Positions 25,699 to 34,567 of a stretch of DNA of 64,000 bases are shown in pieces. Origin of the DNA: an unidentified bacterial endosymbiont. Its GTDB lineage: Bacteria > Pseudomonadota > Gammaproteobacteria > Enterobacterales > G038960095. The position numbers and the translations under genes are program-made. The notes under the pieces were generated by a model that was not told where the DNA came from, did no database searches, and saw nothing but the letters and a program-made list of their open reading frames with translations. Positions within the stretch are counted from its first letter, which is position 1; each line of letters starts with the position of its first letter. The DNA lies in assembly GCF_918320885.1 (NCBI RefSeq), contig NZ_OU907312.1, positions 1,597,851-1,661,850 on the forward strand. The letters run 5' to 3'.

Positions 25699-26730
25699 TT
25701 AGGAGTTTATTGTTGGTATGTCATTGGCGGCCAAATTTTTATAATCAGAGGCCATTGTTAAAGAATTATTTAAAAAACTAGTATAACTATCTGTTGTCAT
25801 AGATACCATTTGACTGCCTAAAGAATCTACCACCCTGGATTGTCTAGCCTTTTTTTTCTGATCATTCGGTTTTACAGTCATAGTGCAAGATCTTTTTTTA
25901 CTATCGATAGGCGTAGAACCATCATCACTTGCTGCATTACTAGCGGTGGTTGGGCCAGTCTTTTTTTTCCGCTCCTTGATAGGTTTTCTTCGGTAATTGG
26001 CAGGGGTGCCAGAAGCAGTTGAACACGTTGTAGGACTGTCGTCAGTACAGACAGTTTCAGGGGTTTCAGCAGTGGTTGGGCTAGTCTTTTTTTTCCGCTC
26101 CTTGATAGGTTTTCTTCGGTAATTGGCAGGGGTGCCAGACGCAGTTGAACACGTCGTAGGACTACCGTCAGTACAGACAGTTTTAGAGGTTTCAGCAGTG
26201 GTTGAGCTAGTCTTTTTTTTCCGCCCCTTGCGAGTTTCTCTTTGGTCATTAGTTACTGGACTAAGATATCTATTCCATTCGTAGTGTAGGCGATCAGTTA
26301 CTGGACTAATATATCTATCCCATCCATAGTGTAGGTACTCAGCCACCGCACCCCCATGATAGTATACAACATATACCCCAGTGGCAACTGCAGTAATAGA
26401 TATAACCGATGGGAGAACTATTGATACTGGAGTCCAAAATTTTATCGGATCATTAATGATGGATTTAATGAACATTTTAACTTCTTTGGGAAAACTAAGA
26501 GTAATTGGATGATTATCTGGATATTTCTGATACTTCTTTGAAGTTGATGAGAAAAAATTAACAACATCGACTGAAACATTATCTATTTTCAGCGCCGATA
26601 AACATTCGGCAAGCGCTTTAATCACTCTATTACTTATAATCATCTCAGATGATGAATTTGTTTGTTCTCCTATAGAATGGCGTAACATGTTCAAATCACT
26701 CGGTGGACACCCTACATCAACTGCAAGCAT
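25699..26730 (-). CDS. Unknown 343-residue membrane protein with basic tandem repeats
   Basis: I do not recognise this protein. It starts at ATG 26730 with a strong AGGAGG five bases upstream. Residues 1-100 are polar, 101-124 are a hydrophobic segment, and 135-164 are two 15-residue repeats (Y.W.RY.SPVT). Residues 170-263 are two and a fraction 42-residue repeats containing RRKPIKERKKKT and Cys-containing TVCTD.SPTTCSTASG blocks. The tail is also basic (KKKARQSR). By the positive-inside rule the basic part should be cytoplasmic if the protein stays in the bacterial membrane. The lysine/arginine clusters also resemble eukaryotic nuclear localisation signals. It is the first gene of the cluster with the 527-residue protein and the barrel. 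Confidence 0.6.
   Translation of the reverse strand: MLAVDVGCPPSDLNMLRHSIGEQTNSSSEMIISNRVIKALAECLSALKIDNVSVDVVNFFSSTSKKYQKYPDNHPITLSFPKEVKMFIKSIINDPIKFWTPVSIVLPSVISITAVATGVYVVYYHGGAVAEYLHYGWDRYISPVTDRLHYEWNRYLSPVTNDQRETRKGRKKKTSSTTAETSKTVCTDGSPTTCSTASGTPANYRRKPIKERKKKTSPTTAETPETVCTDDSPTTCSTASGTPANYRRKPIKERKKKTGPTTASNAASDDGSTPIDSKKRSCTMTVKPNDQKKKARQSRVVDSLGSQMVSMTTDSYTSFLNNSLTMASDYKNLAANDIPTINS
25942..26223 (-). repeat. 126-bp tandem repeats within the 343-residue protein gene
   Basis: The AGTCTTTTTTTTCCGC landmark recurs at 25957, 26083 and 26209, an exact 126-bp period. The two full units are nearly identical at DNA level and encode 42 residues each; the third is partial. Near identity implies recent duplication or ongoing homogenisation, so copy number may vary between strains. 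Confidence 0.9.
26239..26328 (-). repeat. 45-bp tandem repeat within the same gene
   Basis: AGTTACTGGACTAA recurs at 26251 and 26296, a 45-bp period. It encodes two 15-residue units of the form Y.W.RY.SPVT just after the membrane segment. The second tandem array in one gene shows that this locus expands repeatedly. Confidence 0.85.
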
Positions 26731-26956
26731 AACATCCTCCTACCAAAGTTGCTCAGTGTTCCCTCAAGATCGGGGCGACTCTCCGGGAGACGAACTCCTA
26801 TCCCTCTCTCTTCCCAGTTGGTATTGTCGTAGGCTGTCACCATACTTTTGTCACCAACCAATCTTAGGATAGTTCATTTTTTTATTTTTTTTGTTTTTTT
26901 TGTTCTGATTAATCAGCGGGGTAGCAGCACCAGGGGGGCACTGTTGAGGCAGCCGC

Positions 26957-27817
26957 TTAATCGTTGGCTGTCTGCTGCGCTAAAACCGTATGACGCGCTT
27001 GCACTCGCTTGCCCGCCCGCTGAAAATGCGCTGCTAACTGATTGACCACATAAACTGAGCGATGGCGTCCTCCGGTGCAACCAATCGCCACCGTGAGATG
27101 GTGACGATCATGGCGCTCGATGATCGGCAGCCACTCAGCAAGATAACTCGCCGTTTGGCTAATAAAGTGCGCTACTTCAGAATGCGATTTAAAAAAAGTG
27201 ACTACCGACTCATCACGCCCATCCAACGGCCGTAGCGACCAATCCCAATAGGGATTGGGTAAAAAACGGACATCAAACAGGTAATCAACGCCCCTGGGGA
27301 TCCCATACTTGAAACCAAAGGACTCAAAGACCAACCTTAATGAGATCTCAACTTCATCAACTAAGCGGTCGCGGATGATCTCTGCCAACTGATGAACCGA
27401 CAGCTGGCTAGTATCAATAACTAAATCTGCTTTAGCCCGCAACGGCACCAGCAGTAGTCGCTCCTCAGCCACGGCGCTCTCTAAAGAGTCATGACGGTGT
27501 GCCAGAGGATGACCGCGGCGTGTATCACTATAACGCTGCATCAAGATCAGCGGATCAGCTTCTAAAAACAGAAACCAAGGGGTGATCTCACCAGGCAACC
27601 CCTGTAGCACTCGCTCTAGGGCTGCTAATGTGGCAGGTAAATTACGAATATCTAGGCTCACGGCGCAGGGGGTTCCCTGCGCCACTAACAGCTCAATCAA
27701 CGGGGGCAATAATTTAATCGGTAAATTATCAACGCAGTAGTAGCCCCTATCTTCTAGAAGATGCAGGGCTACCGATTTCCCCGAACCAGAGTGACCACTG
27801 ACCAGCACTAAGCGCAT
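26957..27817 (-). CDS. rapZ: RNase adapter protein RapZ
   Basis: RapZ binds the small RNA GlmZ and delivers it to RNase E, tuning glucosamine-6-phosphate synthase and thus cell-wall precursor supply. The 286-residue protein has Walker A GHSGSGKS (residues 8-15) and the conserved C-terminal IGCTGGRHRSVY motif. AGGAG lies six bases before ATG 27817. In E. coli it sits in rpoN-hpf-ptsN-rapZ-npr. Here rpoN, ptsN and npr are all missing, leaving hpf and rapZ adjacent. It reads away from the accessory cluster's left neighbour across a 226-bp gap with long T-runs. Confidence 0.95.
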   Translation of the reverse strand: MRLVLVSGHSGSGKSVALHLLEDRGYYCVDNLPIKLLPPLIELLVAQGTPCAVSLDIRNLPATLAALERVLQGLPGEITPWFLFLEADPLILMQRYSDTRRGHPLAHRHDSLESAVAEERLLLVPLRAKADLVIDTSQLSVHQLAEIIRDRLVDEVEISLRLVFESFGFKYGIPRGVDYLFDVRFLPNPYWDWSLRPLDGRDESVVTFFKSHSEVAHFISQTASYLAEWLPIIERHDRHHLTVAIGCTGGRHRSVYVVNQLAAHFQRAGKRVQARHTVLAQQTAND

Positions 27818-27884
27818 GGGCGCTCCTGCCGGCGAGCCTCTGTTCCCTTCACAGAGGGTCGAGCCTCTCCCTTGGTGGCAAAAA

Positions 27885-28172
27885 CTAGTGGTGCAGCCGT
27901 TTATCTTTGTGTTTTTTTAATAGACGAATCAATTTATCGATCAAACTATCAATCGCCGCTGTCATCGTCGCTTCCCTCGCGGTAGCATGCAGATCCTCCC
28001 CATTCGCTTGTAAGGTGGCCTCTGCAATATGCTGCATCTTTTCAACCTTTAAGACCACATGAATCAACGGGATGGGATCAAAAAAACGGGAGAGTTTTGG
28101 GACTTTTTCATTCACATAATCACGTAAGTGGGGGGTAATCTCAAAGTGCTGCCCAGAAAGATTGATTTGCAT
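27885..28172 (-). CDS. hpf: Ribosome hibernation promoting factor
   Basis: HPF binds the 30S decoding region and promotes 100S ribosome dimers in stationary phase. The 95 residues equal the E. coli length, with VVLKVEKM, ATLQANGEDLHATA and AIDSLIDKLIR segments conserved. AAGGAG lies eight bases before ATG 28172. It is normally preceded by rpoN; the 120-bp gap to lptB shows rpoN has been removed cleanly. The next gene is rapZ, 67 bp on, with no room for ptsN. Confidence 0.95.
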   Translation of the reverse strand: MQINLSGQHFEITPHLRDYVNEKVPKLSRFFDPIPLIHVVLKVEKMQHIAEATLQANGEDLHATAREATMTAAIDSLIDKLIRLLKKHKDKRLHH

Positions 28173-28292
28173 CAGTTAACTCCTTAATCACATCCATCAG
28201 ATCTCTCTATCACAGTGTACACGGCAACCGCTTGCAAGGTGAGCGTGCTGCCTGTCTGCCTGTGATAACGTTAGAACAAACCCTTCCAGTCA

Positions 28293-29018
28293 CTATAAGC
28301 GAAATCCTTCCCCCAAGTAGACCTGTTGCACCGAGGGGTTGTGGAGGATCTCCGTTGGGGTTCCCTGGGCTAATACGACCCCCTGTGAAACAATATAAGC
28401 ATGCTCACAGACCGTTAAGGTCTCACGCACGTTGTGATCAGTAATCAATAGTCCTACCCCCTGTCGCCGCAAACGCTGAATCGTTTTTTTAAGCTCAATC
28501 ACTGAGATAGGATCCACCCCAGCAAAAGGTTCATCCAATAAAATAAATTGTGGATTAGCCGCCATCGCGCGGGCAATCTCTACCCGCCTACGCTCTCCGC
28601 CCGAGAGCACTTGGCCCAACTGCTCACGCAAAGCCCCCAGGTTAAAAGTCTCTAGCAAGGCTTCTGCCGCAGCTAGTTGGCCTTGACGCGTGAGATCAGA
28701 GCGCAGCTCTAACACCGCCATCAAGTTATTAAAAACGGTCAGGCGGCGAAAAATAGAGGCCTCCTGTGGCAGATACCCCACCCCTAGACGAGCTCGGGCA
28801 TACAACGGCAAAGCACTGATCTCGCGATCATCAATAAAGATATGACCGGCATCACAGCGGATAATCCCAGCCACCATATAAAAGGTGGTGGTTTTTCCGG
28901 CACCATTCGGACCCAATAAACCAACAATCTCACCCGACTGCACTGTCAGACTCACGTCTTCAACGACGGTGCGCCCTCGATAGGCTTTTGCTAGTCGCAC
29001 TGCTTTCAACTGGGCCAT
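28293..29018 (-). CDS. lptB: LPS export ABC transporter ATP-binding protein LptB
   Basis: LptB powers extraction of LPS from the inner membrane with LptF, LptG and LptC. The 241-residue protein has Walker A GPNGAGKT (36-43), signature LSGGERRRVEIARA, Walker B FILLDEPFAGVDP and the switch histidine in ITDHNVRET. It starts seven bases after lptA ends, in a kdsD-kdsC-lptC-lptA-lptB operon. lptF and lptG are outside the window. Confidence 0.97.
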   Translation of the reverse strand: MAQLKAVRLAKAYRGRTVVEDVSLTVQSGEIVGLLGPNGAGKTTTFYMVAGIIRCDAGHIFIDDREISALPLYARARLGVGYLPQEASIFRRLTVFNNLMAVLELRSDLTRQGQLAAAEALLETFNLGALREQLGQVLSGGERRRVEIARAMAANPQFILLDEPFAGVDPISVIELKKTIQRLRRQGVGLLITDHNVRETLTVCEHAYIVSQGVVLAQGTPTEILHNPSVQQVYLGEGFRL

Positions 29019-29025
29019 GGCGGCT

Positions 29026-29550
29026 TCATGGTTTCTGCTTCACTGGTTGCTGCAGCTGTTCTGGCCATAACAGCATTTTGACCCGTTGCTGAGCAGCACT
29101 CTCTGCCTGAACGCGCTGTTGTAAAAGATGGTAAGTAATGCGATCACTCTGAATCTGATTATCACGCAGTTTAAGGCGTGCCTGCTGCTGTAAAATCAAG
29201 AGACCTTTCTGAGCATGATACTGCATGGTCTGCCCAGAGCCATGAACCGGTTGTTGATCCTCTAACAGCTGATAAAAGGTAGCTGGAGTCCCCGTGGCCT
29301 CCACCTCTTCTTGCCCTGATTGATTGTTAATTCGGGTGATCACCACCCGATCGGCGTGGATTTTAATCGATCCTTGCGTAACAACCACTTGCCCACTAAA
29401 AGTCATGCGGTGGCTGTTTAGATCGAGTGATTGACGCTGGGAGACAATTTCTATCGGCTGTTGGCTATCCCTGGTTAACGCGCTCAGTGGTCCCGTGAAG
29501 AGCACCAAAAGCAGCAGGAATAATAGGCTAAGCGTGTGGTTGAACAGCAT
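29026..29550 (-). CDS. lptA: Periplasmic LPS bridge protein LptA
   Basis: LptA forms the periplasmic beta-jellyroll bridge that carries LPS from LptC to LptD. The 174-residue protein begins with a signal peptide (MLFNHTLSLLFLLLLVLF ... LSA) and has the OstA-type fold with PIEIVSQRQSLDLN, TFSGQVVVTQGSIKIHADRV and YHAQKGLL segments. It overlaps the end of lptC by 23 bp. Confidence 0.94.
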   Translation of the reverse strand: MLFNHTLSLLFLLLLVLFTGPLSALTRDSQQPIEIVSQRQSLDLNSHRMTFSGQVVVTQGSIKIHADRVVITRINNQSGQEEVEATGTPATFYQLLEDQQPVHGSGQTMQYHAQKGLLILQQQARLKLRDNQIQSDRITYHLLQQRVQAESAAQQRVKMLLWPEQLQQPVKQKP

Positions 29551-30088
29551 AGTGAGTTTTCACTGAATTCAGCAGCGTAAAGACCCGCTGGTTGAAGTTA
29601 CCCCGTAAGCCGTTGCCCCGGGAGATAAACTGCTGCCCAGAGAGGGTCACACGCTGATCACTCTGGATCGCCTGATCAATGAGATCAATCTGCACCTGCT
29701 CTGTCACCATTTTTTGCAACGCCGTATCTGCCATCAAGCTCCTGATCTCAATATTACCACTTAAATAGAGCTGCCGCTGCTGCACTAATCGTGCCTGGTT
29801 GGCGTGCACCACCCAACTGATCTGCTGGGACGCATTAAATAGCTGTAGCTGTGGCTGTTCAAAATAGCTGATCTGCCCTCGTGCGTCATGTTGAGCGGCC
29901 GCCGCTGCTAAACGATAATGAAGATCTCCCTGCGCATCGTAAACCACCGTGACCAGGGAGTGACACTGATGTTGTGGAGAGAAGCGCTCAACCAGCGCAG
30001 AGTGGCCGGCTCGCTTGGGCAGCAGCGCCAGCCAAATCCCCAGCCCTAAAGCGATGAGTGCCAGCAATCCGCTGACGCCTGACTTCAC
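29528..30088 (-). CDS. lptC: LPS export membrane protein LptC
   Basis: LptC is a single-pass inner-membrane protein that accepts LPS from LptB2FG and hands it to LptA. The 186-residue product has one N-terminal hydrophobic segment (residues 5-22) and a periplasmic jellyroll with YRLAAAAAQH, SGNIEIRS and VTLSGQQFISRGNGLRGNF-type strands. It overlaps kdsC by four bases (ATGA) and lptA by 23. Sequence similarity alone is modest; the operon position makes the call firm. Confidence 0.92.
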   Translation of the reverse strand: MKSGVSGLLALIALGLGIWLALLPKRAGHSALVERFSPQHQCHSLVTVVYDAQGDLHYRLAAAAAQHDARGQISYFEQPQLQLFNASQQISWVVHANQARLVQQRQLYLSGNIEIRSLMADTALQKMVTEQVQIDLIDQAIQSDQRVTLSGQQFISRGNGLRGNFNQRVFTLLNSVKTHYAVQPHA

Positions 30089-30663
30089 TGGATGGCTCCT
30101 CCTGAGGAAGCCGGCGACAGTTCCATACCGGGAAACTGCTGGTGGGCTAATAACAGCAGATCACAGAGCTCACGGACGGCACCCTGACCACCCGCTTTGC
30201 GGGTTACATAGTGTACCCGCGGCAGCAACCAGGGGTGCGCATCCGTAACAGCCACTGCTAAACCGACCTGTTGCAGCACCGGCCAATCTATCAAATCATC
30301 GCCAATATAGGCTACCTGGTCCGCTGTTAACTGCAGTCGTTGCAGCAGCTGTTGAAAAGGGGTTACTTTTTCTCGTTGACCTTGATACAGATGCTCAATC
30401 CCTAACATCGCTGCCCGATCGTTCACCATGCGTGAGGTTCCACCAGTGATGAGAGCAACCTCTAGCCCCAAGGCTTGCAGCAGTCGAATCCCATAACCAT
30501 CCTGTACATGAAAACTTTTTAACTCCTCACCACGGCTATCTCGATAGATTAACCCATTGGAGAGTACCCCATCAACGTCACAGATCAAAAGACGAACCCG
30601 CTGTGCTTGCGTTAATAGTGTAGCGTTGATTGGTCCATAAACGGTTTCCACCCAATCACCCAT
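30085..30663 (-). CDS. kdsC: KDO 8-phosphate phosphatase
   Basis: KdsC dephosphorylates Kdo-8-phosphate to Kdo for LPS inner core synthesis. The 192-residue HAD-family protein has DVDGVLSNG with D29 and D31, a TGG motif (ALITGGTS), the lysine-containing REKVTPF segment and GDDLIDWPVL. It shares one base with the kdsD stop and four with lptC. Confidence 0.95.
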   Translation of the reverse strand: MGDWVETVYGPINATLLTQAQRVRLLICDVDGVLSNGLIYRDSRGEELKSFHVQDGYGIRLLQALGLEVALITGGTSRMVNDRAAMLGIEHLYQGQREKVTPFQQLLQRLQLTADQVAYIGDDLIDWPVLQQVGLAVAVTDAHPWLLPRVHYVTRKAGGQGAVRELCDLLLLAHQQFPGMELSPASSGGAIQ

Positions 30664-31634
30664 TAGACGAGCCCTGCTTTTAATAGATCATGGAGATGCA
30701 GCACCCCCTCTAGCCGCTCCTCAGCCATCACCAGCAAAGTGGTAATCCGATGCGCCTGCATCAGTTCCAATGCCTCCATGGCTAAACAGTGTGCTGAAAT
30801 GCGTAGGCCGCCGGGGGTCATGAGGTCGCCAATTCTCGTATGGTTTAGATCGAGGGCCAAATCCAAAGCCCGTCGTAAATCTCCATCAGTAAACAGCCCC
30901 TGCACCCGCTGCTGCTCATCGCAAATCACCGTCATGCCCAGGCCATGCTGGGTCATGGCTAACACCGCATCACGCAGTGACGCTTGTGGGGCAATCTGTG
31001 GAACCAAATCGCCACACCGCATGATCTCTTTCACCTGTAACAGTAATCGCCGTCCTAGCCGTCCGCCAGGATGCGACTTCGCAAAATCCTCCTGGGTAAA
31101 ACCACGTGCCCGTAACAGCGCCACGGCTAGTGCATCACCCAGAACCAAGGTTGCAGTGGTGCTGGAGGTCGGCGCCAAACCCAGCGGACAGGCCTCTTTC
31201 AAGCGCCCAATATCCAGGTGGACATCAGCGGTCTGTGCCAAGGTGCTACCGGGCTCGCCCGTGATGGCGATCAAAGGCGAGGGTAACCGTCTGAAGCCCC
31301 CTAGCAGCGCCAGCAACTCTGGCGTCTCTCCAGAGTGTGACAATAACAATAGGCAATCTTTGGCACTCAGCATCCCCAAATCGCCATGGCTCGCTTCACT
31401 GGGATGGACAAAAAAAGCGGGGGTTCCCGTGCTGGCCAGGGTTGAAGCAATTTTACGAGCGATATGTCCCGATTTGCCCACCCCAAGCACCGCAACTTTA
31501 CCACGACAGTGGTAGAGCTGCTCACAGGCCTGAGAAAACGCCGCTTGCGCAATGGTCTGCTGCAGTTGTTGGAGGCCAGCCAGCTCTATGGCTAATACCT
31601 CCTGCCCCCAGTGTTGAAACTCAAATGGTGTCAT
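30663..31634 (-). CDS. kdsD: D-arabinose 5-phosphate isomerase
   Basis: KdsD converts ribulose 5-phosphate to arabinose 5-phosphate, the first committed step to Kdo. The 323-residue protein has an N-terminal SIS domain (GVGKSGHIARKIASTLASTGTP, SHSGET, GLAPTSSTTATLVLGDALA) and two C-terminal CBS domains (LGMTVICDE ... MTPGGLRI). It is divergent from mlaF. The yrbG gene that lies between them in E. coli is missing; only about 186 bp remain. Confidence 0.96.
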   Translation of the reverse strand: MTPFEFQHWGQEVLAIELAGLQQLQQTIAQAAFSQACEQLYHCRGKVAVLGVGKSGHIARKIASTLASTGTPAFFVHPSEASHGDLGMLSAKDCLLLLSHSGETPELLALLGGFRRLPSPLIAITGEPGSTLAQTADVHLDIGRLKEACPLGLAPTSSTTATLVLGDALAVALLRARGFTQEDFAKSHPGGRLGRRLLLQVKEIMRCGDLVPQIAPQASLRDAVLAMTQHGLGMTVICDEQQRVQGLFTDGDLRRALDLALDLNHTRIGDLMTPGGLRISAHCLAMEALELMQAHRITTLLVMAEERLEGVLHLHDLLKAGLV

Positions 31635-31820
31635 TCCGGTTCATCTCATCTCCTGGCGCCAACCACTACACTACTGCTTCCGAAATCAATAGACAATCCC
31701 TGATGAGGATCAGTCAGTACCCGCCATCATAAGAATAAGCATTGAGAGTGCCTGTAGAAAAGCCTATTATTCGCCATTATGGATTGCCAGCGTTAATGCT
31801 ATAAACAAAGAGCCTCTAGA

Positions 31821-32633
31821 ATGCCAAAAAGTAGGGCCCCCTTGGTACAGCTGTGTGACATCACCTTTGACTACCCAAGGCGGCGGGTTTTTGACAATAT
31901 CACACTCTCGATCCCTACGGGAAAGATTGTAGCTTTGATGGGACCTTCTGGCTGCGGTAAATCAACGCTGCTGAAGTTGATTGGTGGGCAGCAGCGGCCA
32001 CAAACAGGAGCCGTACTCTTTAAACAGCAGAATATTCCAATGCTGCCACGCCAACAGCTCTATGCCCTACGTAAAAAGATGAGTATGCTGTTTCAATCAG
32101 GGGCCCTGTTTACCGATCTGACCCTGTTTGATAATGTGGCCTTTCCACTACAGGAACATACGTCACTACCCCGGGCACTCATTCACACCCTGGTCATGAT
32201 GAAATTGGAAGCCGTTGGGTTACGAGGTGCTGCCCACTTCATGCCCTCGACACTCTCTGGCGGCATGGCTCGACGGGCCGCCTTGGCACGGGCTATTGCC
32301 CTCGATCCAGAGCTACTGCTGTTCGATGAACCCTTTGTGGGTCAAGATCCTATCACGACTGGTATTTTAGTGACCTTAATCCGACAGTTAAATCGATCAC
32401 TTGGCATCACCTGTCTCATCGTTTCCCATCAGATCTCTACCCTACTCCGGCTCGCTGATTATGGTTATATTATTGCCGATCAACAGGTGATCTCCCAAGG
32501 AACCCCGACTCAGCTCCGCCATTCTACCAACCCGAAGACCCATCAATTTTTAAAAGGTCTTGCCGATGGACCTGTGCCTTTTCACTACCCAACCACAGAC
32601 TATCATCAAGCCCTGTTTACGCCATGTTATTGA
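31821..32633 (+). CDS. mlaF: Mla phospholipid transport ATP-binding protein
   Basis: MlaF is the ATPase of the MlaFEDB complex, which moves phospholipids between the inner membrane and MlaC to keep outer-membrane asymmetry. The 270-residue protein shows Walker A GPSGCGKS (41-48), signature [16 protein letters not shown], and Walker [14 protein letters not shown]. It opens the mlaFEDCB-ibaG-murA run and overlaps mlaE by ten bases. Confidence 0.96.
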   Translation: MPKSRAPLVQLCDITFDYPRRRVFDNITLSIPTGKIVALMGPSGCGKSTLLKLIGGQQRPQTGAVLFKQQNIPMLPRQQLYALRKKMSMLFQSGALFTDLTLFDNVAFPLQEHTSLPRALIHTLVMMKLEAVGLRGAAHFMPSTLSGGMARRAALARAIALDPELLLFDEPFVGQDPITTGILVTLIRQLNRSLGITCLIVSHQISTLLRLADYGYIIADQQVISQGTPTQLRHSTNPKTHQFLKGLADGPVPFHYPTTDYHQALFTPCY

Positions 32634-33406
32634 AACTCATCACCCTACTGGGCTCCCAAGCGGTGCTGTTTTGCAGCACCTTTGGGCGTGCCGGATTGAT
32701 GTTGTTCCAAGCGCTGATTAGCCGTCCACAACTGGCCAAACAGTGGCGATTGCTCCGCTATCAACTCTATCAGTTGGGGCTACAATCGGTACTGATTGTG
32801 ACGCTTTCCGGCCTGTTTATTGGCATGGTACTCAGTCTGCAAAGTTACCTGGTGTTGGTCACCTACGGCGCCGAACAGAGCCTGGGGCAGATGGTAGCGC
32901 TCTCGCTGCTACGTGAGCTAGGTCCAGTCATCACGGCACTGCTGTTTGCTGGGCGGGCCGGATCAGCGCTGACGGCGGAGATAGGACTGATGAAGGCTAC
33001 CGAGCAGCTGGCATCCCTAGAGATGATGGCGATCGATCCCTTACGCCGGCTGATTGCACCACGCTTTTGGGCTGGCTTCATCAGCCTGCCTTTATTAACC
33101 TTACTGTTCATTGCTGTCGGTATTTGGGGCAGTGCGCTGGTAGGCATCGACTGGAAAGGCGTAGACGCTGGCCATTTTTGGCCACTCATGCAGTCGGCTG
33201 TCAGCTGGCGCCATGATGTTTTGAACGGGCTAGTCAAAAGTGCGGTATTCGCGATAGCCATCTTGTGGATTGCACTGTTCAATGGTTATGATGCGACACC
33301 TACCGCGGCGGGCGTTAGCCAAGCGACTACCCGAACCGTGGTATACTCTTCTCTAGCCATTTTGGCTCTGGATTTTTTATTAACCGCTCTGCTGTTTGGC
33401 CAGTAG
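32624..33406 (+). CDS. mlaE: Mla permease MlaE
   Basis: MlaE is the integral membrane permease of the Mla transporter. The 260-residue protein has an amphipathic N-terminal helix and about five hydrophobic segments, with the family segments [43 protein letters not shown] and [14 protein letters not shown]. It overlaps mlaF by ten bases. Confidence 0.95.
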   Translation: MLLKLITLLGSQAVLFCSTFGRAGLMLFQALISRPQLAKQWRLLRYQLYQLGLQSVLIVTLSGLFIGMVLSLQSYLVLVTYGAEQSLGQMVALSLLRELGPVITALLFAGRAGSALTAEIGLMKATEQLASLEMMAIDPLRRLIAPRFWAGFISLPLLTLLFIAVGIWGSALVGIDWKGVDAGHFWPLMQSAVSWRHDVLNGLVKSAVFAIAILWIALFNGYDATPTAAGVSQATTRTVVYSSLAILALDFLLTALLFGQ

Positions 33407-33428
33407 TAATATTAGGAAACTCGTGACG

Positions 33429-33899
33429 ATGCCACCGTCTAAAAGTATGGAGTTCGGCGTAGGTATTTTTATACTCGCTGCCTTGCTTGCACTGCTGTTT
33501 ATCAGTTTAAAAGTCGCTTCTAACAGCGAATTTAAGCGTGAACCCTCCTACGCTCTCTACGCCACTTTCGACAATATCAATGGCCTAAAAATTCACTCCC
33601 CAGTAAAAATTGGGGGCGTTACCGTCGGGAGAATCACTCACATTACGCTGGATAGTGACTATCGCCCACGGGTGCAATTAGCGGTGGCCAAACGCTATGA
33701 TGCCTTGCCGGCTACTAGCCGCCTAGTGAGCAGTACTGCAGGCTTATTAGGGGAGAAATATCTAGCGCTGGTCCCCGGTTTCGTTGATTCGGAGGTCTCT
33801 TCTCTGAAGTCTGGTGATACTATTGAAGAGACACAATCTTCTCTTGTATTAGAAGAGTTGATCGGCCAATTGATCTATTCTCGCAAAAAAACACCGTAA
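33429..33899 (+). CDS. mlaD: Mla MCE-domain protein MlaD
   Basis: MlaD is a membrane-anchored MCE protein forming the hexameric periplasmic ring above MlaE. One N-terminal hydrophobic segment (GVGIFILAALLALLFISL) is followed by the MCE domain (YALYATFDNINGLKIHSPVKIGGV..GR.) and the SGLLGEKYLAL-like segment STAGLLGEKYLAL. ATG 33429 gives 156 residues aligned with the E. coli N-terminus; a GTG at 33423 is possible (AGGA at 33414-33417). The C-terminal Pro/Thr-rich tail of E. coli MlaD (183 aa) is absent. Confidence 0.94.
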   Translation: MPPSKSMEFGVGIFILAALLALLFISLKVASNSEFKREPSYALYATFDNINGLKIHSPVKIGGVTVGRITHITLDSDYRPRVQLAVAKRYDALPATSRLVSSTAGLLGEKYLALVPGFVDSEVSSLKSGDTIEETQSSLVLEELIGQLIYSRKKTP

Positions 33900-33902
33900 G
33901 GC

Positions 33903-34565
33903 ATGACGATGTTAAAAGGTCACTGCTCCCGTCTGTGGTTACTCTGCTGCGCTGCTCCGCTACTATTACTGTTAGCCCTGCCAGCCTTTGTTGATGAATT
34001 AGAGTCCAGTAATCCTTATCAATTGATGCAGCAGTTAGCCCAGCGCACTTTTGAAAGAATCAACCGAGAACAACAGCAGATTACACACGATGTCAACTAC
34101 TTGCGAGTCATCGTACGCCAAGAGCTGATGCCCTTTGTCCATATCCGCTACACCGGTGCTTTGATTTTAGGCCCGCTGTTTAATACGCTGGATGCCGAGC
34201 AACAGCAACGCTATTTTCAAGCGCTGGAAGCGTACCTTGAGCAGAGCTATGCTGAGGTATTAGCACTCTATCGACAATATGACTATCACCTTGAGCCTGA
34301 AAAACCTTTTACAAACCGCACCGTGGTTACCGTTCGATTGCATCTGTTGCGAAAAGCCTTAACACCGTTACGAATCGATTTTAAATGGCGCCAAAATAGT
34401 AAAAACCAACAGTGGCAACTCTATGATATTCTCGTGGAAGGGATCAGCCTGATCGCTACCAAACAACAGGAGTGGACTGCCCTGCTACGTCGATTAGGCT
34501 TTGAAGCCTTCATCGAACAACTGCACGAGGATGCTCGACAATCCGTAACCCCCCAGGAAGGCTAA
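33903..34565 (+). CDS. mlaC: Mla periplasmic lipid-binding protein MlaC
   Basis: MlaC shuttles phospholipids across the periplasm between MlaD and the outer-membrane MlaA-porin complex. The protein (220 residues from ATG 33903, or 218 from ATG 33909, which is better spaced from TAAGG) has a signal peptide (LWLLCCAAPLLLLLALPAF) and the MlaC/Ttg2D fold with NPYQLMQQLAQRTF, RYTGALILG and WQLYDILVEGISLI segments. It lies four bases after mlaD. Confidence 0.94.
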   Translation: MTMLKGHCSRLWLLCCAAPLLLLLALPAFVDELESSNPYQLMQQLAQRTFERINREQQQITHDVNYLRVIVRQELMPFVHIRYTGALILGPLFNTLDAEQQQRYFQALEAYLEQSYAEVLALYRQYDYHLEPEKPFTNRTVVTVRLHLLRKALTPLRIDFKWRQNSKNQQWQLYDILVEGISLIATKQQEWTALLRRLGFEAFIEQLHEDARQSVTPQEG

Positions 34566-34567
34566 CC

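Noticed and set aside
25878..26249. 123-codon repetitive frame overlapping the 343-residue protein gene
   Set aside because: It is the shadow of the same 126-bp repeats in another frame, has no ribosome-binding site, and the strong AGGAGG belongs to the longer gene.
26870..26912. Long T-runs and CTGATTAATCAG as a terminator or operator
   Set aside because: Neighbouring genes run on the minus strand, where this is an A-rich tract. The 12-bp palindrome alone is too weak to assign a function.
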